A stretch of 64,000 nucleotides of DNA, taken from positions 806,001-870,000 of the forward strand of contig NZ_CP046315.1 in assembly GCF_009730335.1 (NCBI RefSeq). Reading direction: 5' to 3'. Below the pieces are notes generated by a model. That model made no database searches. It was not told where the DNA came from and worked only from the letters and a program-made list of their open reading frames with translations. The DNA is from Schaalia odontolytica (lineage in GTDB: Bacteria; Actinomycetota; Actinomycetes; Actinomycetales; Actinomycetaceae). The position numbers and the translations under genes were made by a program. Below, one piece after another: positions 1 through 8,116 of the stretch. Each line of letters begins with the position of its first letter. Positions within the stretch are counted from its first letter, which is position 1.

Positions 1-173
1 GCGCTGCCAGCTAGTCCCGAGAAACGCTCCGAGTGGTAGTGGGTGACCAGTTCGTCGAATACGGCTTTACCTGCCCGGTCGTGAGGATGCCAGACGACGT
101 AGATATCGAGCACCGTTGGGGAGGGGGCGGCGAGTTCATGCACTAACGCAGGGGCGGGTATGCTGTCCGTCAT
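1..173 (-). CDS. N-terminus of a possible TIR-like domain protein (partial, runs off window)
   Basis: Only the first 57 codons are present, reading leftward from an ATG at 171-173. After a short polar leader the protein has a hydrophobic strand followed by WHPHD (DIYVVWHPHD), an amphipathic helix (GKAVFDELVTHYHSE) and FSGLAGS. A leading strand with a V-V-W-H-P signature followed by a long helix is what I recall from TIR-like domains of bacterial conflict and defence proteins. The catalytic glutamate and the rest of the fold lie outside the window, so the assignment is tentative. The gene diverges from a short degenerate open frame at 282. No strong Shine-Dalgarno is visible. It could instead be an unrelated hypothetical protein. 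Confidence 0.5.
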   Translation of the reverse strand, partial: MTDSIPAPALVHELAAPSPTVLDIYVVWHPHDRAGKAVFDELVTHYHSERFSGLAGS

Positions 174-281
174 ACTGTCTCAGTCTAGGCCCGCAATCAT
201 TGGTTGACAAGCTGCTGTAGACCGTCATTCAGGGGCTTTATGTTGTCGTGTCACTTGTTGAACTGTCGCGGAGTGTGCGTG

Positions 282-461
282 ATGGAAGTGCGTGCGGATG
301 CCCAGGATCAGTGGACTCGAGCTCTCATCGAGTACTACCGCGAGAATCGCACGAAGTATTCTCGCCTGAGTACCACTTCGGCACCGTGCCGTGTGTGGCA
401 CAGCCCCCTATGCATTATCGGGTTGTGCGCCGACGCCAGTAGCCGATCAGGCCGATCGTGA
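282..461 (+). pseudogene. Short open frame, possible truncated gene start
   Basis: ATG at 282 with GCGGAG about 9 bases upstream opens a 59-codon frame. The first 33 residues look protein-like (MEVRADAQDQWTRALIEYYR, then a basic helix). The remainder is Cys/Ser/Arg-rich and runs into the 3' end of the convergent membrane-protein gene, as expected when a reading frame is cut and continues into unrelated DNA. I read it as the stump of a gene truncated by a deletion next to the TIR-like gene. It may equally be chance. No family recognised. Confidence 0.25.
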
Positions 462-987
462 GGGCGGGAGCCCACAGGAGCAGCATCGGGGCGTAGGCCG
501 CGACCAGGATGGCCACCTGCCAGCCGTTCATGCCGTCCGCGGGGGTCCTGCCGTCGGTAAGGCCCAGCCAGATGGAGCCGAACCTGATGATCAGGGTGGC
601 GCTGATGCGGTAGAGCAGGGCGTTTCCGATCCCTCCGAGCACTAGGGGTAAGAACGTGGGGATCCGTCTCGATCCGAGAAGGGGACACCATCGGGGAACG
701 CGCTCGCCCCAGGGGTAGATGAGTCCGAGGCACAGGGTTCCAGCGAGGGCCTGGATGGCCTCGAGGCCCAGGATGTAGGCGGTGGCCGAGGCGTTGGATC
801 TGAAGAAATCTGCCTGGGAGAAACCGAGGTCAGCTCCGCAGAGCATCGCGATCCTCCACACCACCGGTAGAAGGGCGCTGATGAAGGCTGTCCAGCAGGC
901 TGCGCGCACCAAGCCGCTCGCTCGGACTTCCGGTTGAGCGGCCGGGTCGGCACCCCTCACGTTGTCTCGGTGCGACTGAGAACTCAT
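415..987 (-). CDS. Small multi-pass membrane protein, downstream partner of ABC exporter
   Basis: This 190-residue protein has a polar N-terminus followed by about four to five hydrophobic segments (around residues 28-48, 67-88, 110-130 and 155-182) and a short basic tail (GYWRRRTTR), typical of an integral membrane protein with a cytoplasmic C-terminus. I do not recognise a named family. It starts 3 bases after the stop of the ABC permease gene on the same strand, so it is very likely co-transcribed and may be a further membrane component or an immunity/accessory protein of that transporter. The coordinates assume the ATG at 985-987. Confidence 0.7.
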   Translation of the reverse strand: MSSQSHRDNVRGADPAAQPEVRASGLVRAACWTAFISALLPVVWRIAMLCGADLGFSQADFFRSNASATAYILGLEAIQALAGTLCLGLIYPWGERVPRWCPLLGSRRIPTFLPLVLGGIGNALLYRISATLIIRFGSIWLGLTDGRTPADGMNGWQVAILVAAYAPMLLLWAPALTIGLIGYWRRRTTR

Positions 988-990
988 GCA

Positions 991-1740
991 TTATTCCCAG
1001 CGGAAGAAACGCGCCGCTGCGGCGGCGCAGACGGTGCCGAACACAAGGAGAATGAGAGCGGCTATCCAGTGCTCGCCCCATCCCTCGCCATCCCACAGGC
1101 CTCGTGTGAGATAGGTGAGTTGCGTCATCGGCGAGTACTTCGTGATGGAGAGGATACTGGGAGGGAGCATCGCCAGGGGAACCGCGGCGCCCGAGGTGAA
1201 GATGAGTGGGTACATGAGGATGTTTCCTAGCCCCTGAGCCGCACCGACGTTGCGGAACCGCCCGGCGATGAGGTAGCCCGCTGCCAGGAAAGCCGCTAGA
1301 CCGAGCATAGTAGCCGCGAGTGTGGAGATGAACGCTCCGGCTGATGCTGGGCGTACCCCGAAGCCGAGTACGGCGATGGCGTACATGGCGGCGAAGGATA
1401 CGAGGCCGAGTGTCAAACGGGAGACAACGTCGGCGGCCAGGTAGAGGGCCGGGTTGAGTGGGGTGGCGCGAAAGCGGCGCAGTACGCCCGCCCCCCGCTG
1501 GGTCACGAGGTCGACGGGGACGATGATGAGCGCGCTGATCGCGATGACGATCCCGGGGAAAGCGGTGAAGTTTGCCTCGAGGAATCCTTTTCCTCCGAAC
1601 TCGGGTAACGGGTTGTTGCCGAAGATGAGGCCCATGCACCCGATGAAGGCGGGGGCGAACAGAAGCGTGAAGATGACGCTGACGGGTTCTCGCAGTGCGC
1701 GCATCGCGGTGACGCGGCACAGTTGAATGAAGGTGCGCAT
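991..1740 (-). CDS. ABC-2 type transporter permease
   Basis: A 249-residue integral membrane protein with about six hydrophobic segments and the layout of ABC-2 permeases of daunorubicin/multidrug exporters: a cytoplasmic N-terminus (MRTFIQLCRVTAMRALREP), first membrane span near residues 20-40, an extracellular loop, then paired spans. The RRFRATPLNP segment after the second span is characteristic of these permeases. It follows the ATPase gene by 3 bases, so the two should form one exporter. The transported substrate cannot be told from sequence. Expression is probably set by the AbrB-type gene at the head of the operon. Confidence 0.9.
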   Translation of the reverse strand: MRTFIQLCRVTAMRALREPVSVIFTLLFAPAFIGCMGLIFGNNPLPEFGGKGFLEANFTAFPGIVIAISALIIVPVDLVTQRGAGVLRRFRATPLNPALYLAADVVSRLTLGLVSFAAMYAIAVLGFGVRPASAGAFISTLAATMLGLAAFLAAGYLIAGRFRNVGAAQGLGNILMYPLIFTSGAAVPLAMLPPSILSITKYSPMTQLTYLTRGLWDGEGWGEHWIAALILLVFGTVCAAAAARFFRWE

Positions 1741-1743
1741 GGC

Positions 1744-2667
1744 TCACGCCTCCTGACGCATGTTGCGGCCGGTGAGTGCGAGGAACACGTCCTCGAGGCC
1801 GGGGGAGCTGGTGCGGATGTCTGTCACGGTGAGGCCCGTGGCCTCGATGGCTGCGATGGCAGCCTGGGGGATGCCGCTGCCCGACCACAGCATCGAGACG
1901 GAGGTCCCGGCGATCATCACGTCGCTGATGCCGTCGATCTCGTCGACGATGCCGCGGGTGAGCTGCTGGGAGGTGCGCAGCTGTACCTTCGTGCCCTTCG
2001 CGATGGAAGCAATGAGGCCGGGCACCGTGTCGAGTGCGATGAGGCGGCCGGCATCGATGACGGCGACGCGGTCGCACAGGGCCTCGGCCTCTTCCATGTA
2101 GTGGGTGGTCATGACCACGGTGGCTCCGCCCTGTCGGATGGAGCGCACGACAACCCACATGGCCAGTCTCGCCTGCGGGTCGAGGGCTGTGGTCAGCTCG
2201 TCGAGGAACACGACCTCGGGCTTGCCCAAGAGGGCGAGAGCGATGAAGACTCGTTGGCGCTGTCCGCCCGAGAGCTTGTCCACGTAGGAACGCCCCTTGG
2301 CTGCGATGCCGAGCTCGTTAAGGAGTTGAGCTGGGTCGGCGGGGTTGGAGTACATGGAGGCGAAGAGTGCCATCGCCTCGTTGACGGTGATCTTGGGGGG
2401 CAGGGCTGCTGTCTGTAGCTGGACGCCGATCCTTTCTCGCCATCGTGTGGAGGGACGGGAGGGATCCTCCCCCAGGACGTCGATGGTGCCGCTCGTGGGG
2501 CGGCGTAGGCCCTCAAGGCATTCCATGAACGTCGTCTTGCCTGCCCCGTTGGGGCCGATGATTCCGAAGATCTCGCCGGGGTGGACCTCCAGTGATACGC
2601 CGTTTACGGCGGTGAGGTCGCCGTAGCGCTTGGTGACATCCGTCGCGCGGATAGCTGGGGTTGTCAT
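1744..2667 (-). CDS. ABC transporter ATP-binding protein (DrrA-like)
   Basis: This 307-residue cytoplasmic ATPase energises the permease encoded just downstream. Walker A GPNGAGKTT lies near residue 39, the signature LSGGQRQR near 133, Walker B VVFLDELTTALDP near 153 and the switch histidine in MTTHYMEEAE near 187. Note DEL-TTALDP in place of the usual DEPTxGLDP. The C-terminal third matches the accessory domain of DrrA-type ATPases. It lies between an AbrB-like regulator (30 bases upstream) and the permease (3 bases downstream), so a single operon is likely. A drug or peptide exporter is the most probable role. Confidence 0.92.
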   Translation of the reverse strand: MTTPAIRATDVTKRYGDLTAVNGVSLEVHPGEIFGIIGPNGAGKTTFMECLEGLRRPTSGTIDVLGEDPSRPSTRWRERIGVQLQTAALPPKITVNEAMALFASMYSNPADPAQLLNELGIAAKGRSYVDKLSGGQRQRVFIALALLGKPEVVFLDELTTALDPQARLAMWVVVRSIRQGGATVVMTTHYMEEAEALCDRVAVIDAGRLIALDTVPGLIASIAKGTKVQLRTSQQLTRGIVDEIDGISDVMIAGTSVSMLWSGSGIPQAAIAAIEATGLTVTDIRTSSPGLEDVFLALTGRNMRQEA

Positions 2668-2697
2668 GACTTCTTCTGAAGATGCTGTTGACAGGTG

Positions 2698-3003
2698 TCA
2701 CGAGGCGGGGGCTGCGTCTGCGGGGCCGCTGTCCGCCTCGGGGGGCATGGTGCCCGCCATGGTGTTGCGTACGAGAGCCGCGATGGGGTTCGTGTCCGCG
2801 TGTTGGGAGACGAGAACCGATAGTGGGATGAGGGCGAGGCCTTGGGATGGGTCGGTGAGGACGACCAGCTGGTCGCCGGGTTCGAGTCCGAGGGACTTGC
2901 GAGCCTGGGCGGGGATCGAGACCTGTCCTCGAGTTCCCACGGTGACGGTTCCGAAGAATCCGCGACCTCCGGGTCCGTAGTGCGCGGGGTTGCGTGGTGT
3001 CAT
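2698..3003 (-). CDS. AbrB/MazE/SpoVT-type DNA-binding regulator
   Basis: A 101-residue protein with a swapped-hairpin AbrB domain around residues 16-62: GTVTVGTRGQVSIPAQARKS, then LGLEPGDQLVVLTDPSQGLALIP, the classic pattern of an N-terminal strand, RGQ(I/V)xIP and GDxL. The remaining 35 residues are a flexible Pro/Ala/Glu-rich tail. GAGAGGA sits 6 bases before the ATG. The gene heads the operon with an ABC ATPase, permease and small membrane protein, so autoregulation of that exporter is the simplest role. No toxin gene follows, which argues against an antitoxin function. Confidence 0.88.
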   Translation of the reverse strand: MTPRNPAHYGPGGRGFFGTVTVGTRGQVSIPAQARKSLGLEPGDQLVVLTDPSQGLALIPLSVLVSQHADTNPIAALVRNTMAGTMPPEADSGPADAAPAS

Positions 3004-3046
3004 GTGTGTGTCCTCTCCGTCATGTCAGATATAGCATGCAAAACAC

Positions 3047-3058
3047 GTATACATGTAT
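3047..3058. promoter_or_regulatory. AT-rich palindrome upstream of AbrB-type operon
   Basis: Two nested perfect palindromes, GTATAC (3047-3052) and ATACATGTAT (3049-3058), stand out in otherwise GC-rich DNA 45-55 bases upstream of the AbrB-type start codon. The position suits the promoter core, and AbrB-family proteins favour AT-rich, weakly palindromic sites. I therefore read this as promoter/operator DNA for the exporter operon. The assignment is by position only. Confidence 0.4.
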
Positions 3059-3145
3059 TATCTGCCTCGGAGAGATTCTCGTGTGAGTATTGAATTGTGA
3101 TCTAGGCCATGCTCAATGCGGTTGTGTGAGCTCTCTGGGCATGCA

Positions 3146-3187
3146 GCTGACGCCTTGGGGCGCTAACCGTTGTCCCAAGGCGTCAGC
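3146..3187 (-). terminator. Long hairpin ending the nuclease-fold gene
   Basis: A perfect 14-bp stem (GCTGACGCCTTGGG at 3146-3159 with CCCAAGGCGTCAGC at 3174-3187) and 14-nt loop lies 28 bases beyond the stop of the leftward gene at 3215. No U-tract follows on that strand, as in many actinobacterial terminators. It also separates that gene from the AbrB operon promoter. Confidence 0.7.
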
Positions 3188-3214
3188 AAGCGCGGACTAT
3201 GCCCGGCTTCTCAG

Positions 3215-4597
3215 TTAGGCACGGTGCCTGGCCAGGAGAAGGGCCCCTCCTACTCCCGCAGCCACGACGAGGCCAAGAAGACCCGAGTGTGCCCCCGAGT
3301 TCGCGAGCCTGGGCCCCTCGCCCGAAGGGGGAGGCGTCTCGGGGTGGCTCGCGCTCGGGCTCGGCTCACTCGGTGCAAAAGAGCGCGGAAAACGCAGCTT
3401 GGACCACACCAAGCGGTGGTCCGAGGTCGGAAACGGATACAGACCGGTCAAACGGAAAGCCTCGTCCTCGCGCGTCGGCCAGAACACCCCCGCGTCCTCG
3501 ACCTGGGTCCCGGTGTTTGGCAGGACGTAGTCAATGCGCAGGTTCCCCGGCCGTGGAGTGTCGTTAAAGTCGCCGGTATCGTACTTGGGCTCCGTCCTGT
3601 GCGTCAGGTTTGCTCCTCCCTGAAGCTCGGCTTCGCGCTGGCCTCCCAGCGAGGTCGGCGCCGTGTCCGCCACTCGGGAGTTTGTCAGCAGCTGATCGAT
3701 GGCGCCCGGGTAGGAGTCCCCGTCAAGGGGGTCCGAGTTGTAGTCCCCGAGGATCACGAAGTTGGCATCCGCGCTCAGACCTCCCCGCACTCCGTTGTCG
3801 TCGTACAGGTAGTCGGCTCGGTTCGAGACGTAGTCCGCCCACAGCCGGATCTCGTCGAAGTTCCGCTTCTTGTTACGCTGCTCGGCTCCGTCGAATGACG
3901 GGGGCGTTGTGTGCGCCGCCAGCACGTGGATTGTCGTGCCATCAACATCGACCGGCAGGTCCGCGTGAGTCTTCGAAGACAGGGGGAAGCTGTCGAGTAC
4001 CTCGTCGGAGTACCAGCCGGTGCCGTCGCTGTTGGTGGGCAGGAGAGCGCCTGGCATGTCCTTCCATAGGAAGTGCTGGAAGGTACGAACCTGCTCGTCC
4101 TTGATCGGGTACTTGGAGTAGACGACGAATCCGTACTGGCCTGGGAACTTGCCGAATCCCCAGGCGTCGGAGGGTCCGGAGGTGCTTCCGTCCCCGTCCA
4201 GGTCGAAGCCGCTGGGGATGCCCGTGTTTACCGAACCCGACCATGAGTAGGGGTAGGACACGGGCCGGGAGCCGTTGTGTGGGATTTCGAGGTAGTTCGT
4301 GCGAAAGAGGTCAACCGCGGCCGCGGTGGCGTCGTAGTCGAACTCGTTGATCAAAATGATGTCTGGGTTCACCCGCTGGATGGTCTCTGCGACGTTCGAT
4401 GCCTGGGCGTTGTCTGCCGTGGCCAGGTCGTCGAGAAGCTGACCCGGGGCGTCTCGGTTAAGGCTAGCGTTGAAGGTGGCCACCGTGAGGACATCGGTTG
4501 TCGACGACCGTGGGGGATCGGCGAGCGCGGGGGCTGCCGCCAGTAGGCACAGGGATAGGGGAAGGCACGCCGCGGTGGCTGCCGAGAGGGGCTTCAT
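3215..4597 (-). CDS. Secreted, membrane-anchored endonuclease/exonuclease/phosphatase-family protein
   Basis: A 460-residue protein. An N-terminal signal peptide (MKPLSAATAACLPLSLCLLA, cleaved after ALA near residue 26) is followed by an EEP (DNase I-like) domain: VATFNASLNRD near 40, the metal-binding E in ILINEFDYD, VLAAHTTPP, FVILGDYNSDP and a terminal SDHRLVWSKL. Then come a Pro/Ser-rich linker, one transmembrane helix (LLGLVVAAGVGGALLLA) and a short basic end, so the enzyme should sit on the outer face of the membrane. I chose the ATG at 4597 because AAGGAG lies about 9 bases upstream. An ATG at 4618 is in frame but would put that ribosome site inside the gene. The substrate (DNA, sugar-phosphate or phospholipid) is unknown. 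Confidence 0.85.
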   Translation of the reverse strand: MKPLSAATAACLPLSLCLLAAAPALADPPRSSTTDVLTVATFNASLNRDAPGQLLDDLATADNAQASNVAETIQRVNPDIILINEFDYDATAAAVDLFRTNYLEIPHNGSRPVSYPYSWSGSVNTGIPSGFDLDGDGSTSGPSDAWGFGKFPGQYGFVVYSKYPIKDEQVRTFQHFLWKDMPGALLPTNSDGTGWYSDEVLDSFPLSSKTHADLPVDVDGTTIHVLAAHTTPPSFDGAEQRNKKRNFDEIRLWADYVSNRADYLYDDNGVRGGLSADANFVILGDYNSDPLDGDSYPGAIDQLLTNSRVADTAPTSLGGQREAELQGGANLTHRTEPKYDTGDFNDTPRPGNLRIDYVLPNTGTQVEDAGVFWPTREDEAFRLTGLYPFPTSDHRLVWSKLRFPRSFAPSEPSPSASHPETPPPSGEGPRLANSGAHSGLLGLVVAAGVGGALLLARHRA

Positions 4598-4760
4598 TGC
4601 CAAAATCTCCTTCATCACCGTTGGGATGTGTACGACAGATGGTAGATCCCCGGGTGGGCAACAAACAAGGATGCGGTAGTAGTGGGAGGAGAAGGGCGGG
4701 TAGCCTGAACGACGCGACTGCTAGTCGATGCAGCCCTGCGAGTAAGGAATCGAGGTTTCC

Positions 4761-5579
4761 ATGGTTTCAACAGCTTCCCTGGTATCCATGGGCGTGAGTG
4801 CTCTGGCCGCGCTCGTCCTGCCGATCGTCATCCTCGTCGCCGCTCGGCGCAGGTGGCGTTTTTCCCTGTGGTCCGCCGCCGTCGGTGCGCTCGTGTTCGT
4901 CGTGTTTGCTCTCCTCCTCGAAGGGGGAACGCACTCGCTTGTATTCGCGGCCGTCCCAAGCCTGCGCAGTAGCCCCGCCCTCTACACCCTCTACGGGGCG
5001 CTCGCGGCCGGAGTGTTCGAGGAGCTCGGGCGGGTGTGTGGCTTCGCCGTGCTGCGAGCAAGCGATCGACGCCCCGACGACGTCGGGCGCGCCCTCGGGG
5101 CGGGCATTGGACACGGAGGCATCGAGGCAATGCTGCTCGTGGGAGTGGGGATGGTCTCCAGCCTCGTAACCTCGGTGAGCATCATCAACGCGGGGGCCAG
5201 CGAGGCGTTCCTCGCCGGCTTGCCCGACGCCCAGCGCGACACCGTCGCCCGCCAGTTCGACTCACTCATCAATACCCCCGCGCCGCTCTACCTGCTGGGC
5301 ATCGGCGAGCGCGCCATCGCCATTGCCTTGCACATCACCCTGTCGGTCCTGGTCTGGATGGCGTTCACGGGGCGGATCCGCCGCTGGTGGATCCTCGGGG
5401 CGATCCTCGCCCACGCCCTCGCGGACGCTGGTGCTGCCCTGTATCAGAGCGGGGCGGTGAGCGTGTTCGTGGCGCAGGGGTGGGCGCTGATCGTCACCGT
5501 CATCCTCGCACTGGCGATCAGGCGAATCTACGTGTCCGCCACGGCGCCGCTCGCCCGCGGGGCCGCGCAGGCCTCGTGA
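4761..5579 (+). CDS. YhfC-family intramembrane glutamic-type protease-like protein
   Basis: A 272-residue polytopic membrane protein with about seven hydrophobic segments. FEELGR near residue 87, GIGHGGIEAMLL near 114 and a later HITLSVLVW near 190 fit the conserved Glu/His/Glu pattern of the YhfC family, which is related to CPBP/PrsW-type intramembrane proteases. Its substrates are not known. GAGG lies 6 bases before the ATG. It diverges from the secreted nuclease-fold gene and converges with the ABC permease at 5604. The 24-base gap between those two stop codons contains CGTGAGC/GCTCACG arms (5575-5581, 5602-5608) that could form a shared bidirectional terminator. Confidence 0.8.
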   Translation: MVSTASLVSMGVSALAALVLPIVILVAARRRWRFSLWSAAVGALVFVVFALLLEGGTHSLVFAAVPSLRSSPALYTLYGALAAGVFEELGRVCGFAVLRASDRRPDDVGRALGAGIGHGGIEAMLLVGVGMVSSLVTSVSIINAGASEAFLAGLPDAQRDTVARQFDSLINTPAPLYLLGIGERAIAIALHITLSVLVWMAFTGRIRRWWILGAILAHALADAGAALYQSGAVSVFVAQGWALIVTVILALAIRRIYVSATAPLARGAAQAS

Positions 5580-5603
5580 GCGAGCGACGGGCGGGACATG
5601 AGC

Positions 5604-7205
5604 TCACGCGGGAATGTCGCGCACGCGGTAGGCGATGAGGCCGCCAGCACAGCACGCGATGCCCACGCCGAGCTGGACGGCCAAGGGGAGCCAGTGGGTC
5701 GTCCCCCACGGGTCGGCCACGTGCCCGAGGACGGACAGGTCCTGTGCCCACGCCGGCATGTCGATGAGGCCCCCGAAGAGACGCGCGAAGGAACTCCACG
5801 CGATGACCGCCCACGCCAGGGACCGCCACTGGGGCGCAGCTCCCACCAGGAACACGGCGATGCCCGCCGCCGCCACGACCCCCGGTAGCTGGGTGAGCGT
5901 GGAGACGAGCGCGCGACCGGCAGCGTGGTCCTCGCTCACCTGGGTGGCCGTCGCCGCCGCCAGCGCTGCCCCGGACACGAGGAGCAGGACCACCCCGGCG
6001 CCGATGGCGTCGGCCACCGCCGCCACGAGCGTGCGCGTGCGCGGGACCCCGCAGGCCAGCACCGCCTCGGACAGCCCCCTCTCCTCCGACGCAGCCAGGC
6101 CGAGCACCCGCTGGACGACCGCAGTGTCCACGAGGGCCACCATCACGACCGCGAGCAACGTGGTGTACTGGACGACGGGCCGCATCTCGGGGGCCATCTT
6201 GTCGACGTAGGCGGCGCTCGCCGGGTTGTTGGCGATCAGGTCGGACAACCCGCCCGACATCGCGCCGAAGAGCGCCCCCGCGAGCGCCAGCGCGAAGGCC
6301 CAGGCCGCCAGGCGCCGAACGCCCAGGCGCGCGGTCAGGCCCAGCGGGCTGCGCACGCGCCACCGCCTGGCGGACACCGAGCGGTCGGCCAACACCGCCC
6401 CCAGCAGCTCCCGGCGGGAGTGAAGCAGTGCCGCCAGTGCCACCAGAGCAGCGACCACGAGCGCAAAGACGGCGAGTACCCATACGCGCTCCGCCCCGAA
6501 GGGCTCGGCGACATCCCGCCAGGCCAGGGGGCTCAGCCACCGCAGCCACGCGGCTCCCGTCTCGTCGGCCAGGACGCGGACGGCGAAGGCTGCCCCGAAC
6601 ACTGTGAAACTCAGTCCCCGAGCGGCTGAGGTGTCCCGCACCAACTGCGAGGCCACCAGGGCGATCCCTGCGAAAGCCCATCCCTGGGCGATGGCCACGC
6701 CCCCGAACACGAGCGCCCCCCGTAGGGGCGTCTCGCCCACGACGGCATCCACGCCGATCAGCGAGACCGCCAGACCCGTGCCCGTGAGCGCCATCGCGCC
6801 CAGCGCCCACGCGGTCGCCGAGGCGAAGGGCACCCAGCGGCCGGCGCCCGCCCCGAGGACGACCTCGACGTGCCCGTCCTGCTCGTCACGCCTGGCCAGC
6901 ACGGTCGTGAGCATGATCGCCATGATCGCCACGAACCACAGCAGGTACCCGCCGTCCTCCCAACTGGCGAACTCTCCCACGCCGCCGGTGGCGGGGAGGG
7001 GCCCGAAGAGCAGGCGCACGCCGGGCGCGTCGCGCATCTGGGTGAGGAGTGCGGTGCGCTCCTCGAAGGAGGGGTAGGTGCGCTGCAGGGCGATCGGATG
7101 GCCCAGCAGGAACAGCCACAGCGGCACCATCCACGCGAGCGCCTGCCACCTGTAGCGGCGCGTCGCCAGCCCCAGGCACCGCCGCAGTCCCGTGAACGCG
7201 CTCAT
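5604..7205 (-). CDS. ABC exporter permease (large, polyketide-antibiotic type)
   Basis: A 533-residue permease with about twelve hydrophobic segments in two similar halves, the arrangement of single-chain permeases in actinobacterial antibiotic exporters (TnrB3-like). The start MSAFTGLRRCLGLATRRYRW shares an ATGA overlap with the stop of the ATPase gene (ATG 7203-7205, TGA 7202-7204), showing translational coupling. Large extracellular loops follow the first span (LGHPIALQRTYPSFEERTAL) and the middle of the protein. With the ATPase and the MerR regulator upstream it forms a three-gene drug-efflux operon. The substrate is unknown. Confidence 0.9.
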   Translation of the reverse strand: MSAFTGLRRCLGLATRRYRWQALAWMVPLWLFLLGHPIALQRTYPSFEERTALLTQMRDAPGVRLLFGPLPATGGVGEFASWEDGGYLLWFVAIMAIMLTTVLARRDEQDGHVEVVLGAGAGRWVPFASATAWALGAMALTGTGLAVSLIGVDAVVGETPLRGALVFGGVAIAQGWAFAGIALVASQLVRDTSAARGLSFTVFGAAFAVRVLADETGAAWLRWLSPLAWRDVAEPFGAERVWVLAVFALVVAALVALAALLHSRRELLGAVLADRSVSARRWRVRSPLGLTARLGVRRLAAWAFALALAGALFGAMSGGLSDLIANNPASAAYVDKMAPEMRPVVQYTTLLAVVMVALVDTAVVQRVLGLAASEERGLSEAVLACGVPRTRTLVAAVADAIGAGVVLLLVSGAALAAATATQVSEDHAAGRALVSTLTQLPGVVAAAGIAVFLVGAAPQWRSLAWAVIAWSSFARLFGGLIDMPAWAQDLSVLGHVADPWGTTHWLPLAVQLGVGIACCAGGLIAYRVRDIPA

Positions 7206-8116
7206 GACCGTGCCCCCTGGTTCCCCGAGTAGTGGCTCATGAACAGGTCCTCCAGGCTGGCGGGCTCCACCTGGACGTCCTCCGCGCCCAGTTCCGCGAC
7301 CACGCTCAGGACCCCGGGCACCAGGGAGGAAGGGACGCGGGTCTCCACGCGGGTGCCGGTGGGGCGGACGTGGGCGCCGAGCGCAGCCAGGGTCTCGACG
7401 AGGCGGGGGCGGCGCGCGTCCGATTCGCCGACGCCGATGCGGATGGCGGTCTTTGCCAGGGAACGCAGGTGCGACAGGTCGCCGCTCTCCACGGTGCGCC
7501 CGTCCTTGATGATCGTCACGTGCGAGCACAGGTCCTGGACCTCCGCCAGGATGTGGCTGGACAGCAGGACGGTGGCGCCCCCGTCGGCGGCCTCGCGGAC
7601 CGTGTCCGTGAAGACCCGCTCCATGAGGGGGTCCAGGCCAGAGGTCGGCTCGTCGAGGATGAGCAGATCCACGGGCGCGGACAGGGCGGCCACGAGCGCC
7701 ACCTTCTGCGCGTTGCCCTTGGAGTAGGTACGCACTTTCTTGGTGGGGTCCAGGTCGAAGCGCTCGGTGAGTTCCTCCTCGCGGGCGCGGTCGCGCGAGC
7801 CGCGCAGGCCCGCCAGGGTGTCGAGCACCTGCCTGCCCGTGAGGCTGGGCCACAGGCTCACCGATCCGGGTACGTAGGCGAGGCGGCGGTTGATGGCGGA
7901 GGCCTCGCGGGCGGGGTCCATCCTCAGGACCCGGGCGCGGCCGCCGTCGGTGTGGTACATGCCCAGCAGTACGCGGATCGTCGTGGACTTCCCCGCGCCG
8001 TTGGGGCCCAGGAATCCGTGGATCTGGCCCTGCCCGACCCCCAGGTCGAGGCCGTCCAGGGCCTTGACCCTCCCGAAACTCTTGATGAGGCCCTCGGCCT
8101 CGATGAGATTAGACAA
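7202..8116 (-). CDS. ABC transporter ATP-binding protein (antibiotic exporter type)
   Basis: A 304-residue ATPase. Walker A GPNGAGKST near residue 38, signature YSKGNAQK near 133 (the divergent form usual in this subfamily rather than LSGGQ), Walker B LLILDEPTSGLDP near 153 and the switch histidine in LLSSHILAEVQDLC. The C-terminal accessory domain ends ASLEDLFMSHYSG, typical of the group. I placed the start at a TTG (8114-8116): it overlaps the MerR stop codon, has AAAGGA about 10 bases upstream and leaves SNLIEAEGLIKSFG as the N-terminus. No ATG or GTG fits better. It is co-translated with the permease. Confidence 0.9.
   Translation of the reverse strand: MSNLIEAEGLIKSFGRVKALDGLDLGVGQGQIHGFLGPNGAGKSTTIRVLLGMYHTDGGRARVLRMDPAREASAINRRLAYVPGSVSLWPSLTGRQVLDTLAGLRGSRDRAREEELTERFDLDPTKKVRTYSKGNAQKVALVAALSAPVDLLILDEPTSGLDPLMERVFTDTVREAADGGATVLLSSHILAEVQDLCSHVTIIKDGRTVESGDLSHLRSLAKTAIRIGVGESDARRPRLVETLAALGAHVRPTGTRVETRVPSSLVPGVLSVVAELGAEDVQVEPASLEDLFMSHYSGNQGARS

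Noticed and set aside
3215-3340. LPXTG sortase anchor at the end of the EEP protein
   Set aside because: There is a hydrophobic helix and basic tail, but no LPXTG-like motif before it, so simple membrane anchoring is more likely.
5604-7853. A 749-codon frame that would fuse an extra N-terminal part to the ABC permease
   Set aside because: The additional residues are a shadow of the ATPase gene. The ATGA overlap at 7202-7205 gives the normal permease start.
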